Positions 36,218-48,836 of a stretch of 64,000 nucleotides of DNA are shown piece by piece. The position numbers and the translations under genes were made by a program. How positions within the stretch are numbered: position 1 is the first letter of the stretch; every line of letters begins with the position of its first letter. The notes under the pieces were generated by a model. That model had not been told where the DNA came from. It searched no databases and worked only from the letters and a program-made list of their open reading frames with translations. The DNA is from Punica granatum (lineage: Eukaryota > Streptophyta > Magnoliopsida > Myrtales > Lythraceae): assembly GCF_007655135.1 (NCBI RefSeq), contig NC_045133.1, positions 24,277,845 to 24,341,844 on the forward strand, read 5' to 3'.

Positions 36218-37509
36218 CGTTGCTCTGCTGGTGTTGCACATCGATGATATGTTCCTAATGACAACTTTCGATCGAATAAGAATCTGACCTTGATTTTTCT
36301 CCTAGTTCTTCCAATATTACCGATGTCCTAAATGTTTTCTGTCTAGTTAAAACAGAGAACACGCAAAATCATATAGAGCAAGACCATGTAAAATGGTGTA
36401 AGTCGAACTATTTGGTCGGTCTCCTATCTGATGTGTTCTTGACAGGAGGACGGCATTCATTTCCAATAGGAGTTCCTGTCCTGAAAACTATCCAAAAGCC
36501 AATGGAGCCTAATGGAGCAATGGCTCTTCAGCCACATGCTCGTGCTTGGAAGTTTCTGCATTTGCACAAAAGGGAGTGGCAGCTTATTCCCCTCGTATTC
36601 TTTTCCATGTGGTCCGTTTCAATAATTTATACTAACTTCCAGAAGCCAGAGATGTGACTTGCGGCTTTGGATAGTGATTCCTCTCAATTGGAATTATCCC
36701 AAGTACTGGAAGCACAGTATAGTATCTTTCGATTGTGATTCCTACATTTCATCGGAACTCAACCACCAAAAGGTCGAGCTCAGCCACCTGGTAGGGGGAG
36801 CTCAGCCTCACAAGGCCAAATTAGGACAAGCCCGAAAGCCAAGGCACAGCCTGGGATCGACTTGGTTGAGTTCCAGCAGGCCTGGATGCTAAGATCTAGT
36901 TCAGCAAATCCAAGCCCCTGGAGGCATAGCTCAGTTGTGGCCAAGGCTAGTTCAAACCTGACCAGCCCGAGCGGGAGCTCTGTTTCCCTTCCTTAAGCTC
37001 ACATCACATCGTATGAGACGAGAGCTCAAAAGCATTTAACAGGAGCTCGGCCTTGGGATGGTTGACTGAAGCCTTCTGAAGACAGTACCTAGTCCATTAG
37101 GCCTAGCTCTTTCATTGGTGTTCAAAGACAGATAATGCGTCGATGAACAGAAAAAAGAGAAATATGAAAACAAATAAATCGAAGGAAAGGCTATACAACT
37201 GTACTGTAGTCAGCAGATGTAAAACTCTTCAGATTTTCTTAATTTCAAGAAATAATCTTCCTTCAGTTTCGGGAACATCCCGATATCCTTTTTCATTCTT
37301 TAGAAGGAACTTCTGCAAAATGCTACAAATAAAGAATCAATCATCCAAGGATATTATCCAACTCCCCGTCCGAATCCCTTTTTCCCTCTTTGGAGCCGAT
37401 GAACACAGAAAATCAATCAGTATACGGAAAGCTTACAACAAAAAATCAAAAGGAGAGGAAAAGAGAATTCACGTTTCTCGTTGGAGAAAAAGCTGGCAGT
37501 CTCCTGCTG
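36218..37509. other. convergent spacer between NET-like and PGM-like genes
   Basis: No gene is recognised. Frames at 36412-36657, 36659-36892 and 37143-37523 lack homology; the last overlaps the 3' end of the opposite-strand gene. The 36.77-37.07 kb part is GC-richer with repeated GAGCTC and AGCTCAGCC words, possibly an old repeat that I cannot name. Confidence 0.55.
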
Positions 37510-39754
37510 CTAAAGAAGCCTAAGGTGTGCGGTATCGTTTACCCGTTTAATCTGCCAACCTGCCTTCCATGAATGTGAAAGAACGGTGACTGACGACTCC
37601 TCTACACATATCTTGTGAGACATCACAGGACTACAACCTAAGAGACCCGTTATGAGGCACTTTATTGGGATAGAATGCGTGAAAATACCCACACAGGATA
37701 TGATTCCCGATGATGAGCCTCTGAGATTCTCTTCCTCTGTAGTCACAAATTGGAGCCGACTCTTGCCTGATTTCTTCCTCAAAATACCTTGCCGGTGCCT
37801 CTGCAGCAGATCCCATCGTGGCGACGGGAGAGAAGATGAGGGTGCGGTGCTGTCCCGTTCACTGATGTGATTCACTAGACCTGTCTCGCTTGGGCTATGA
37901 AGAGAGGAGAGGTCAGACCTCAATTTGTCGGGCAGGCCCAGCACGGTGTTGTTTATAAACTGGACCATTCGGAATTCCACCTGCCTGAGGGATTCTCCAC
38001 CCGGTGCACAGAAATCAGGCTCTAACCGGTCCATTAGGCTTGAGATTTCGGAAGTGTAAATTTCTGACAAGGGGCATCCTTCCCAGTGACCGTGGCTCAT
38101 GTCTGTAAGAGCATCAGAGGATTGCATCTGTTCCTCTGCAAAATTCATTTCCTGAATGAATACATGTTCTATCAGTCAAAACTTAAGAGCAACGAAAGCA
38201 GTAAAAACAGATTCTCCAAAACTGCTGAAGGCCAGAAACCGAAGAGATTTTTTGCAGCTACCGATAATAAAGGTCAGGCAGCACTTCAGAGAAAGCATTT
38301 TATTTATAAATGAAAGATTCGGCAGCTGTAAAAGTATTTTCTTAAAAGATAAAGCTGACATTCTCGTATCATTTCCTCCGACGAACCCTCATCCTTTCGT
38401 TAGAACAACTACGATAGGATTACTAGCTTAGTATCTTCCATTCGGAAGCAATGCATTGTTATACCAAACATATGGGAACTTCTTAGTACCATGAATTCTT
38501 GACATTATACAGATATCAACCGGAACCTGTAAATCGCAAAGCAAGATTGGTATAACCAAGTGTAGGTGACCAAAATATTGTCTATTATCATTCTGGAGAG
38601 AGCCATAAAAGAGGAAAAATTCGCACTATAATGGAATGAGCTTAAGGTCATTCTGTTTTGGCTTATCACAACTACTCAAATCTTGTTAAACATTAAATGC
38701 ACAAACCAAAGAGGAATACACCATCAACTTCCAGCAGGTTAAGAAGACATGAGTCTGTTACGAAGATTTTCAGCTATGCTACTGATAAAACAGTACTGCC
38801 TAGGGAAACACCACGATTCCCGAATGTCCAAGTTTCTACATCGACATTTCTTTTGCCGATAAAGTAAAGATTATACAGGCTACTTCACACACTCTTCTTC
38901 AGCTTTCTTAACCGTATTTCCAACTCACTCTCCACTGAATGCAATGCAACCTATTTATGCCTGCGATTCAACTTTGTTTGGCCGAACAAGTTTCGTATTC
39001 ACCTGCATATTCCATCTCAACAACTGAAAGAAGCCGGCAATGAAAGTGGTTTGACAACAAAATTTCTCCCACACTTACTGGCAATGCTTAAAGCAGCTGA
39101 ATTGGAAGAGCGCGAATAAAAATGCAAACTGAAATATGGAAAGAAGGAGAAGTTAAGTAACCAATTGATCACCTGACAGACAAGGGCCGCCATAGAACGA
39201 GCCCGATCCAGCGGGGACGAGAAAACCGAACCGAACCGTACCCCATGGGAGTTCAAGAACACGGCAAGAGCCCTCGCCTGCCGCTTCCCATTCGGTGTCA
39301 GACCTGCATCAGGGCAACGCCCTCCAATCAAATCAGGCCTCATGCTCAGCTCACACTCCCCATGGCTTATCAAGAACACCTCTGATATCCCCAGCTGCCG
39401 ATCATCAGCCTCGATCGAGAAGCTCCGCGAGAAGACGGGCGGGGGAGGGGGCAGGGGGGGCGGCGGGGCGAGGACGTTGTAAGGGTCCCACACCTTGATG
39501 GATGGCCCGAGCCGCGGGGTCCCGAGGGACGAGAGCTGCGGGGAGAGCGGGGACGCCGAGGCGTGGCACGGCAGCATCTCGGGCTCTTGCTCCAGGACCT
39601 TCTTCACGAGGTGGGTGCTCTCCATCTGAGCCCTCCTCCCGTTGGGCCCGTCGCCGCGGCCATCTTCTTCTTCCTCGTCTTCCTCCTCCTCCTCCTCCTC
39701 AGATTCGCTTTCTTCCTCCTCGACGACTTCGTGAACGGAATGGGAGGACCCCAT
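37510..39754 (-). CDS. plant phosphoglycerate mutase-like (histidine phosphatase fold) protein
   Basis: Two exons on the minus strand, 39754-39173 and 38151-37510, are joined across a 1,021-bp GT..AG intron and give 407 residues. Residues 11-31 are an acidic low-complexity run, and residues 96-106 are proline-rich. The histidine-phosphatase core starts at residue 124 (SEVFLISHGECELSMRPDLI), followed by LTPNGKRQARALAVFLNSHG, SSPLDRARSMA, GHWEGCPLSEIYT and GGESLRQVEFRM. The second catalytic-type histidine is in VGIFTHSIPIKCL. The tail NDTAHLRLL is typical of the uncharacterised plant PGM family that includes AT3G26780. The first motif reads SHGE, where classical members have RHGE, so mutase or phosphatase activity is doubtful. 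No enzyme activity can be assigned, and a regulatory role is equally possible. No clear signal peptide is seen. Confidence 0.92.
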
Positions 39755-42700
39755 CTGCTACTGGGTCGAGCACCGATCCGGAGATCCCACCGGAAATCTG
39801 GTTCAAGTTCCGAACTTTCCTGGACAGGGGGTCACTGAGGAGTGAATCTAGACAGAAATGGGAGGGATTCTTGCCTCTTGGGCAGATGCGAGAAGAACGA
39901 GCTGAAGAATTTGACAGAGGACAGTGATTGTTGGGTGCTCTTAGAAGGGCAAGAGAGGTTAAAAACGGAAGGGAAGATCTGAGGACATGGACATCAATGG
40001 CGAATGGGTGGTAAGGATTGTTAAGGAAGAAGAGTAGATCTGCCGTCTCATGGGCTGTTGCGTTTTTCCTTCTTTCTTACATGGGTCGTGAAATGTTTTT
40101 CGTTTTTCCAGTGGATCAGGAGGGCAGAGAGAGAGAGAGAGGAAAACTTCAATCTGCTACTGCGCCATCATTCATCATCGACCATCAAAAGGCAAGCCAT
40201 GGGTTTTTCTTTCAATTTTAGCATTGTTGCAGCAAAGCAGGAGGAAGTGGCAGTGATTGATGAGCAGTCCTCCTCATGACCTCAATCATCTCTAGTCTGG
40301 CAGAATATTTTTTTTTGGGGGGGTAAATTTGGCAAAGTCTCCAAATTAAACCATTGGCAAATCCTTCTTTCAAAATAGTAATAAGGAAAGGCATCCATAC
40401 ATTTACTATAACTGCTATAACTACGTTACAAAGTAATTCTCGCTAGTGAGATTTTTGACACGCTTTATTTTTTCTTTTTTATTGGGTTAGATCTCTCTTG
40501 TGATAAAAAAATATAAAAAAAATTCATATATTTATAAATACCATCTGGTTATTTGGTTTTTCTTAAGAATATATTTCAGGAAAATATGTGTATATATATA
40601 TATATATAGTTTGATAAGTTTGTCGATGTGTTGGTGTAGTACTCAATTGAATTTGTAAAAACGTGAAATGACACAGCTTTAAGATCAATCCAACCGGGGG
40701 TTCATATGGTCAGGGGTGGATCTAAGGGAGCGCCGGGCCACTCGCCCCCCTTGGGCTTGGAAAAAATTAACCAAACTCATAGTATACTTTGTCATATTTA
40801 TCTTCTTCTTCTTCTTTTTTTCACGATAGTATCGTACTTCAACCCCTTTAACTTTACAATTTTACTTTTCTTTTATTTTCTTTTGAGTTTCGCCCCTCTT
40901 AAATCAAACTCTTAGATTCGATCCTGCATATGGTGAATTTAGGGCGCGACAAAACTCAAGTTTGAGTCACTCGAAAATCACACAGAAGAATACATTTTCT
41001 TAATCCATTTGTACGACTCGATGACCTTAGAGGATCTTCACATGGGACGTGGAGATTATTCAGCAAAGTTCAGAGATCCCTCATTATTTCCAAAAAAAAA
41101 AAAAAGGAAGACGAAAAATAGAACATCCCAACCGAAGAACGTTCATGGATTAATACATCACCGTCGTATGTTCCGGTAATTCGGCCCAATCTAAGCTCAG
41201 CCCAAACCATCGGTAATAAGAATCAGATTGGGCCGGCCCCCTATTGGGCCCAAACTCTCCTTCCTTTTATTAGCAATATGTTTGCGTTTGTATTTGCATG
41301 GGATTGTTACTGTCTTGTGTACATGCATATAAATAAGTTTTCATGGCAAGTCTCTTTCCAATGAGTACAACAACGTAGGGTTACTGCCACCAGCTCCCAC
41401 GACGATCTTCAACGTTAATAATCTCATCGGTTTTACTCTCTCATGTCATGCCTCGATACTGCAATGTCCTATAGGTCGTCCTTGGTTGCCACTGATTGAA
41501 GCCGTGGGAAGCGGGGAGGACCAAGGGCAAAGCATATACAAGTTGAGTTTTCCCGACCTTGAAAAAGACCCAAGACCAGGCCGCTTGATCCACAAACCAA
41601 ATATTTTCGTGGATGCGTATATTCAAGTTTTAATAATACCAGCGTGATCTGAAATTCTAAGACGACATCGAGGTGTCACGGAGGCCTCTCAATGAACTTG
41701 AACCTCTATCCTTCAGCCTTCGTATCAATCAATATATCACTTAATACGAGCTTTTCATAATCTCTTAATGCAGCAAATCAACAATTCTTTAGAAAGTCCT
41801 AATTCAAAATTTTGAATAAACCAACTGCTAATAAATCTCCAAAGTTTAAAGCGAAAGGGCTCGATTTCAAAATGACCCCAATTTTAGGGATAACCATGCC
41901 CACAGAGTCACCGACAACATAGACAAAGTGATGGGGATATAATTAATTAATTTAAGTAATTATTATTTTGATGTATATTCTGATATTCAAAAGTTCAACG
42001 AGTCTCCGATTAATCAACTTTGAGCTAAGTCAACCTATCATGGGGTAAATATCTCTCGGTATGAATTTTCTCCATTCACAAAATTCGAACTCGAGAAATT
42101 ATTTAAGGAAAATAAATATTAAACTGTTTGAATCAATCTATATCGATAACTAATTTAATTAATTGAAGCAAAGATAATAAAGAGAGACAGAAAGCCGTCT
42201 TAGCTTGGGTGTGGCTCCGCGGGTTGTCCGACGGTTGTCTTGTCTCCACAATCTTCAATAAAGGGGTTGCCCTTTAGTGGTTTCCTGTAATGGTCCAATA
42301 ATCTGACATATATATTCTAATTTTTCTTATAGATATTAATTACATATAAAATGAGCTTATGTCTATCCTTCTAGAAATATTAATCTAAGTAATATTAATC
42401 TTTTGGTTAGGTTAATTATTACAAGCTGCGAAGTGTGAGACCACATGCACATTGGGATCCACCATCCATTTTCCCATGTCCTATCTCGCATGCCGATCGA
42501 CTATATATATAAAATTAATAACAAAATAGTACATCTTCATATGCATGCATTTGTGTGTATAATATATTCATATATATGTCCATTAGATGCGCATTCACAG
42601 GTTAATTTGAACCTGCCCCATCTAATTTGGTGCAATCCCATGTATCAATCCACGCTTTAAAGCTTGGAAAAACCATTGCATATATATATATATATATGTA

Positions 42701-43222
42701 TGAAATAGTTTATGGATATCCATACTCGCTCAGATTTTTTCTTTTTTTCTTTTTGCCCTCGTATATCGTTTTTTCTTAATGAACAAATTAGGTGATTTTT
42801 TTTTCAACATTATAAAAGAAATGAAAGTAAGTCCATCCTGCTCACAAAGAGAATAGTGTGGGTTTTCCCACACATGGCAACCCACCCTGCTCAGTTCTTT
42901 TTACATTTTTAATATTATTTAATTCATAATTTAGTTATGTAAATTTTTTTTCGAATGATCACATCATATTTGGAAGTTCAATGGGTCTAATTAATATATA
43001 TTCGGCCTAAGTTTCTCTAGTCTACCACATGATATTTGGAAATTTAACGAGTTCGATTAATCTATGTTTGGACAATATTGACCCCCTAAGAAATAAATCT
43101 CTCCCAATCGAAAGTTTTTTTTTTAAATCCCATTAGGGATAGAACTCTTATAATGGTTGATTTTCTTCAAAATCAGTGGGGATCTACACCTTTTTTAAAA
43201 TAAAAAAAACTTTGAAATTTTT
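39755..43222. other. intergenic DNA, promoter side of PGM-like gene
   Basis: The first few hundred bases are probably the PGM-like 5' UTR and promoter, with a GA tract near 40127-40140. No other gene is recognised. Frames at 39502-39927, 39563-39838, 40018-40221, 40058-40279, 40706-40915, 41441-41626 and 42445-42660 are shadows or unsupported. TA microsatellites lie at about 40594-40608 and 42679-42697. Confidence 0.6.
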
Positions 43223-43652
43223 GGGTAAATTGCACTGGTGGTTCAAAAAGTTTTACAAATATGGTACAAAAATTATTTTTTGCTACTTGATGGTACAAAA
43301 TGTTTCGAAATTGTTTCAGTATAATACAAACCGTCATCTTGCCATTAACGCCGTCAAGCCGTCCTTTACAATATCTGTAAATTTTGCACCATCATGTAGC
43401 TTACGTAAAACATTTTGTACCATTAAGTTACAACTTTAAAATATTTTACACCATCATGTAACGTCCCACAAAAATCGGTTTTGCACCATCAGCGTTGGTT
43501 TGACAGCGTCAATGGCGAGATGACGATTTGTACTATACTGAAACAACTTTGAAACATTTTGTACTATCAAGTAGCAAAAAAAACTATTTGTACCATATTG
43601 AAACATTTGTAAAACTTTTTGGATCACCAGTACAATTTACCCTAAAATTTTT
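43213..43652. mobile_element. Mutator-type MITE with long TIRs
   Basis: The element (43223-43642, 420 bp) starts GGGTAAATTGCACTGGTGGT and ends with the near-exact complement. The reverse complement of its right end reads GGGTAAATTGTACTGGTGAT then CCAAAAAGTTTTACAAAT, matching the left end for about 40 bp with few mismatches. Inverted pairing continues inward (GGTACAAAATGTTTCGAAAT and its partner). The flanks TGAAATTTTT and TAAAATTTTT agree at 9 of 10 positions, compatible with a decayed 9-10-bp target duplication. No coding capacity; the 87-codon frame at 43176-43439 is incidental. Confidence 0.8.
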
Positions 43653-46328
43653 AAAATTTTAATTTAGCTATATAAGCCCCTTTTTAGTGTTCGTCGCTTG
43701 ATATTCAGAAGTTCAATTGATAAAACTAAACTAGGTTTGAGCGAGGTTGGCCGCCTAAAGATAAAGCTCTCCAATCTTGGATTTTCTTCAATAACAGGCT
43801 CGCACTCGAGATCTTATTTTAAAGGAACAACTACCAAATAATCTAAAACAAACCTACGTTGATAAAATGTCTATTTTACCAATTTAAATAGTATTTTTTT
43901 TATTTACAACGTTAAAGTCTTTATTTTTCTTTGAAATTCAAGGTTACACCAGGATGTTGATTAAAGTTAATTCTAGACTGGGTATTAATTTAATTGTCAC
44001 TAGCTACGAGATGCTCAGAAGCTTTCCTCCCTCGTAATTTTTTTTTTTACTTTTTAAATATTTTTTTAATTTTCAAAAATTTTAAAATTTCCCTTTTTTT
44101 TTCTTTTTTAATTTACATTTTTTAATTTATCCTTTCTTCCCGATCTATTTTTTACATACTCTTGATACGGTGATAGTTTATGATACAGTATTTCAAATGA
44201 AATATTATACACATATATATATATTTATATCAAATATAAAGATAATATTGTATTAAAAAGACTATATATATTTTGTGATATCTAATGACATTTTTTTTAA
44301 GTGATGGACTTATGACATAAATATAATTTAATGTACTTAAAATAGATTATACTATTCGCAATATTAATGCGCATATCCTCCCGCGACATCGGGCGAATGC
44401 TCTCACTACTAAATATTATAAGCGAAAGAGTTAAGGTCTTGTCTCCACCAGAGAAAAGAGAGAGAATTTAGGTCTTAAATTTCCGAAACTTAATTTACTT
44501 ACTAATGCGTTATTTTATTTATTTATTTATTACCACTCAGGTAAAGTTTATGTAATTCATCCAAAAAAGGTAAAGTTTATGTATATTATAAATCATGCAC
44601 ACATGTATGACTTGAAATACGATTGTGTATAATTAATAATTAATTGAATCTCTTTGATAATTTGATCTTAATATAATTTGAGAATATAGACAAATCTGCA
44701 ATATTACGTGTATGAGTGTATTCACATGCCGAAGATACTGTTAGCATGCATGTGAATCTGCAATAATACTCAAAATTTACTAATTCGAAAGTATAAACTC
44801 ATTTTGATGGTGCAAGCTCACGTCACATCCAATGTTAATTATTTTGCCATTAGGTTAATCTGAAAGCAGATTAATCAACAAGCGGAAAGTGGGGAACCTA
44901 TGTTCACAATCGATGAGATTTATGTGTATCTATTGAAAATGACATTTCCATCTGACCAAATAATACAAAAACAATAATATAATACTTTATTTAACGCGAA
45001 AGGTGGGAAATGAGTCTAAATAATATGCACAACCTTTTTAAATTTTATCACACCCAAGAGGAGAAATTGAACAAGAAAAATTGCATACTCTATGCATATT
45101 ATGCCTACAAAGATGGGCAACAATAATTTTTTAAGATTCTTGATGAAATTTATACATGATTGCAATTACGCTCATAGCTTTCACTTTTCCTTCCATGAAA
45201 ATTGTTACCAGCAAGAAGATAACTCGAGAGTAAAGAATATACAAGTATTTACTGAGAGAAACTTGATCGTGAGAAGGCAAGAATAACACGATGTCTTCCT
45301 AACGACGTAGTCGAGATATCTAAGTCTAGTCTTTTGGTAAGTCTCTTTATCCCCATTCGTTCCCTTAAGGATGACAACATACATATACAATTGTATAATA
45401 AACCACGAAACACAAACGGTCGGTCGGTCCACCAAATTCATATTTTAAGAATCACGAACTTCTTAATGATGTTGCTTTTTGACCCATGCAATGTTGTTTA
45501 AGCACACCTTGCCTTTAGAGTTATCTATTCAGAAAATAATTATTCCATGACAACTTTCAAAATTCAAATAATTAATATATTATCTTCAATTTGAGGAAGG
45601 GACTTAATTAGTAGAATCCCAATGATTCTTATCCTAAAATTAAAATGTATTGAATTCGATTCTTATGAGGAAAAATCATTATATCTCTTTATTTCTTTCC
45701 CTTAAAAACTGGGCCAAAGCCCTTAAAGAGAGAGAGAGAGAAAAAGAAATTAAGAGAGACCAAGGAGGGTATGATGCCTGAATAATATCATTACTTATAG
45801 GAGCGCTCTTAGGTCAATTGACGGATATGAATGAAAATGATAACTCCAAGACAACTGTAAAGAATTCTGCACTAAACAGTCTGCACACGAATTATCTCCT
45901 CAATTCATATGAACAACCGATCGAGATCTCCCTTCCTATCTCACCCCTTGTCCGCCTTCACCAATGTGGAGAAATATGCTGGGAGCTTCGACCAGCCCTC
46001 GTGATCAGTCTGCGAACTAAATCAAAATCGACTTCGAGGATCACTTGCCAATGTCCGAGACTCCAGTTGTGCTCCAAGCAGGTCATCATGCCCCATAATC
46101 AGCCACTATAGCTGAGGTTGTACCAATGTTTCGAGCGATCCCGAACAGCCATTGCCGACTCTCATCTCGGATCATCCTTTTAACATAACAAAATAAGAGA
46201 AAAAAAATCTTATTCATTATTTATTCTAGTGCCACCAAATGAGTTTCTTTTGCGGTTCATGGCCCCCAGTAAGTGCTTCTCCTGAATTTCAGCTTGATAG
46301 GAGAAACCAATATTGTGTTTGATTAGAT
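43653..46328. other. AT-rich intergenic DNA
   Basis: No gene is recognised. Frames at 45092-45286, 45205-45441 and 45818-46111 have no family resemblance. The 45.82-46.17 kb part is less AT-rich than its surroundings and could be an old gene or transposon fragment that I cannot identify. A GA tract lies at 45727-45740. Confidence 0.55.
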
Positions 46329-46556
46329 TTGAGTTGAATTGAATTTTGGTTTTAATTAGTTTGTAATGATTGTGTTATTGAATTATGAGAAAAAATATGA
46401 AAAAGTAATGAATAGTTGAGAGAAAGTGATGATTAAGTAATGATTATATTGTTGAATTGTCGAAAAAATAATAAATAATTGAGAGAATTTAGTATTAAAA
46501 ATTAAATCAAATAATTAAAAAAATCATAATTATGTTTTAGAATTGAGTTGAGTTTA
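46329..46556 (+). repeat. dispersed GAGTTGAGTT-type repeat, copy C
   Basis: This is the most readable of three copies. It starts TTTGAGTTGAATTGAATTTT, continues with TTTTAATTAGTTTGTAATGA, GTTATTGAATTATGAG, AAAAGTAATGAATAGTTGAG, GATTAAGTAATGATT and GAATTTAGTATTAAAAATT, and ends GAATTGAGTTGAGTTT. It has no terminal inverted repeats and no poly-A tail. Confidence 0.7.
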
Positions 46557-47937
46557 AAAAAAAAAATCTAAAGTCAACAACGTGCAAAATTTTCATTCTC
46601 TAAATTATTGTTGGTGAGATTAAAAAAAGAAAAAGAAAAAAAGTACATTCAAATAGTACGAGAGTTTGCTCATCTCCTCTTTGAGTCAAATATTGTGAAA
46701 AGACTGAAAAAGGTTAACTTCCATGCATGCACTAGGTAGATTTATTACATGCAAGAATCTTTCTAGCATGGCATGAAGTCATGATAACACGTATTAGTAC
46801 TTTCAGTACAAATATTTAGTATTTTACTACAAGTGTCTAATACATTTAGCATTCCCGATTAGTATAAGTATTTGTTACTTTTACTTTCTATTCAAGTTTT
46901 TAATATTTTAATTTAAGTGTCTAATATTTAGTATAATTCATCACCAATAATAAAAATACTAAATATTTGAATGGAAATACTAAATATTTAAACTAATATA
47001 TCAAGTATACTAACATAACTTGATGTCATGTTAGAATTCTCTCAATATGTAAAATACTACTTTGAATGCTCTAGAGAGGGAATGAAGTTTGTGTTCTAAC
47101 GGTAGAGAACCAAAAATTTAACGAAACAATTATTGTTCGTCGGTAGCTCCTTGGGGGATATACGACTTCAAGCAATTTTATTATAATAATAATAATTTTT
47201 TTTATAAATGAATATAGCAATATTTCACCAAGATAATATGCCACGTTCTTTGAAAAAATTAGTAATCATACTGCGTGCACCATTAGTGGTTTATTAGAAA
47301 TGGAGTAAAAGGCTATTTCATCTCTCCTTTGGATTTGTTTAAAACAAAAGGGGTATGATGAATTGTGAAGATATAAAGAAGAAAATCAATCGATGATTGT
47401 GAAGATATGATACTGAGAGCGACTTCCTCTTTCTTCATCATCAATTTATTGGACCACTATTTCAATTAGTTGTTGTCACTTATCACCTTGAAAACAATGA
47501 ATTGCATTGACTTTTGAAATGAAAAGAACTAAAATTTGAAAACATTTTATGAAAAATAGTTACAAGGAAAATTAAAGCGCGTTATTGTCATATTAACAAT
47601 TTGCCTCCAATTGCATGAATTTACAGTATTAGCATCAAAATTGAAAAAGGAAAGAAAGAAAAGAAAAACAAAGATATGCTTTTTAAGTTTTTAACTATAA
47701 AATTGCTTATAAATAGTTCCTTTATACTCTCGCTCATCAAGATGGCCAAGGATTTTACTGCTTTTCTCGGGATCTTTGGGAGGCAGTGAAGCTAATTCTC
47801 GTGAATGCATTAGGTCCAAGGCCTGCATGCTTATTGTACGTGTAAAATTTTATTGAGTTTAAAGGTTATTATATAAGTATGTTTGGTTACGAAATTAAAC
47901 GGAGTTTAATTTAATTTGACTATAAACATTTTAAAAT
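46557..47937. other. AT-rich intergenic DNA
   Basis: No gene is recognised. TATTTAGTATTT-type words are scattered at 46.80-47.02 kb. Confidence 0.6.
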
Positions 47938-48315
47938 TTGAAAATGACTTGGACTTTTTCAGCCTTTGCCTACACGCCCTCTGCGTATGGTGGGTTCTGG
48001 AGCCTCATTGTCGCAACTATCAGCCCAAGCCATCCTCCGCCTCCTCTCGTGTTCTTCGAATGGGAACCCCTTGTTTCTCGTCGACTCAAGGGTCTCCCTG
48101 AAGGCACCTATGGCATCGTCAAGTCGTTGTTCCTGTGGTTGTCCCTCTCCCCAAGCGGCAAGGCCATGCACTTCCTCGATCCAGATGGGAAAAGTAGCAG
48201 CTTTCCGTTCGAGGGAGTATCAAGGTTTGGTCCGAAACCCCAAACCAGGAGAGAGAGTTTGAGGAGAGAGAGGGAGTTGAGTGGAGAGAGAGGGGCGGGG
48301 CGGGGCATTTTTTGA
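47938..48315 (+). other. GC-rich open segment of unknown origin (possible gene fragment)
   Basis: A 125-codon open frame, with other open frames on both strands, occupies a GC-rich island in AT-rich DNA. The plus frame contains GFWSLIVATISPS, FEWEPLVSRRLKGLPEGTYG and AMHFLDPDGKSSSFPFEGVS. The minus frame contains GQPQEQRLDDAIGAF and NKGFPFEEHERRRRM. I do not recognise either. It ends in a GA-rich tract (48251-48295). It could be a small unknown gene, a captured gene fragment or a repeat. The frame's direction is not settled. Confidence 0.25.
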
Positions 48316-48836
48316 AAAATAAAAGATTTATGAGTCATTTTTAAGTTTTAAAAAATTTTGAAAATCAAATAGAATCATACTTCACCCCGTTACTAAACAT
48401 CACATTAAGTCATGTTCTGACAGAAAAGTTCGAACTGATAAGATAGTAACTTAATTATTTTATACACTCAGTTCTTTCTAATTTTTTGACGTGAAATAAT
48501 AACTTTTAACAGTATGTTATAGATGACTAGAAAAAAACAGCATGCTATATAGATAATAAATTTTAAATTTTTTTGGAAAAGAAAGAAATATGAAATTATT
48601 CTTTTGGATGAATAATAGAAATATAAAATTATTTGACTCTCATTATTCTATATGTAATACAAAAATTTAATCCAAAGCCATCACGAATAAAGGCCCTCTC
48701 TCCATTCATGTTTGCACTCATTTTCCCTCCCCCCCCCTCTCTCCGTGCTAAAAATCTGATGATCATCAGGAGCAGCTAAAAGAAGGTCCAGTAATCGATC
48801 CCTTCTTCATCCGACGCTCTCCTTCGACTTGCAGAG
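48316..48836. other. spacer / probable SDR promoter
   Basis: AT-rich DNA followed by a C/T-rich stretch (48722-48743) about 100 bp before the SDR start codon. No gene is visible. Confidence 0.5.

Noticed and set aside
35692..36264. 190-codon minus frame opposite the NET-like gene
   Set aside because: It is the antisense shadow of the NET-like exon 2, which has coiled-coil composition and a matching splice partner on the plus strand.
39502..39927. 141-codon plus frame opposite the PGM-like first exon
   Set aside because: Arginine/proline-rich antisense shadow of the acidic, proline-rich PGM-like exon.
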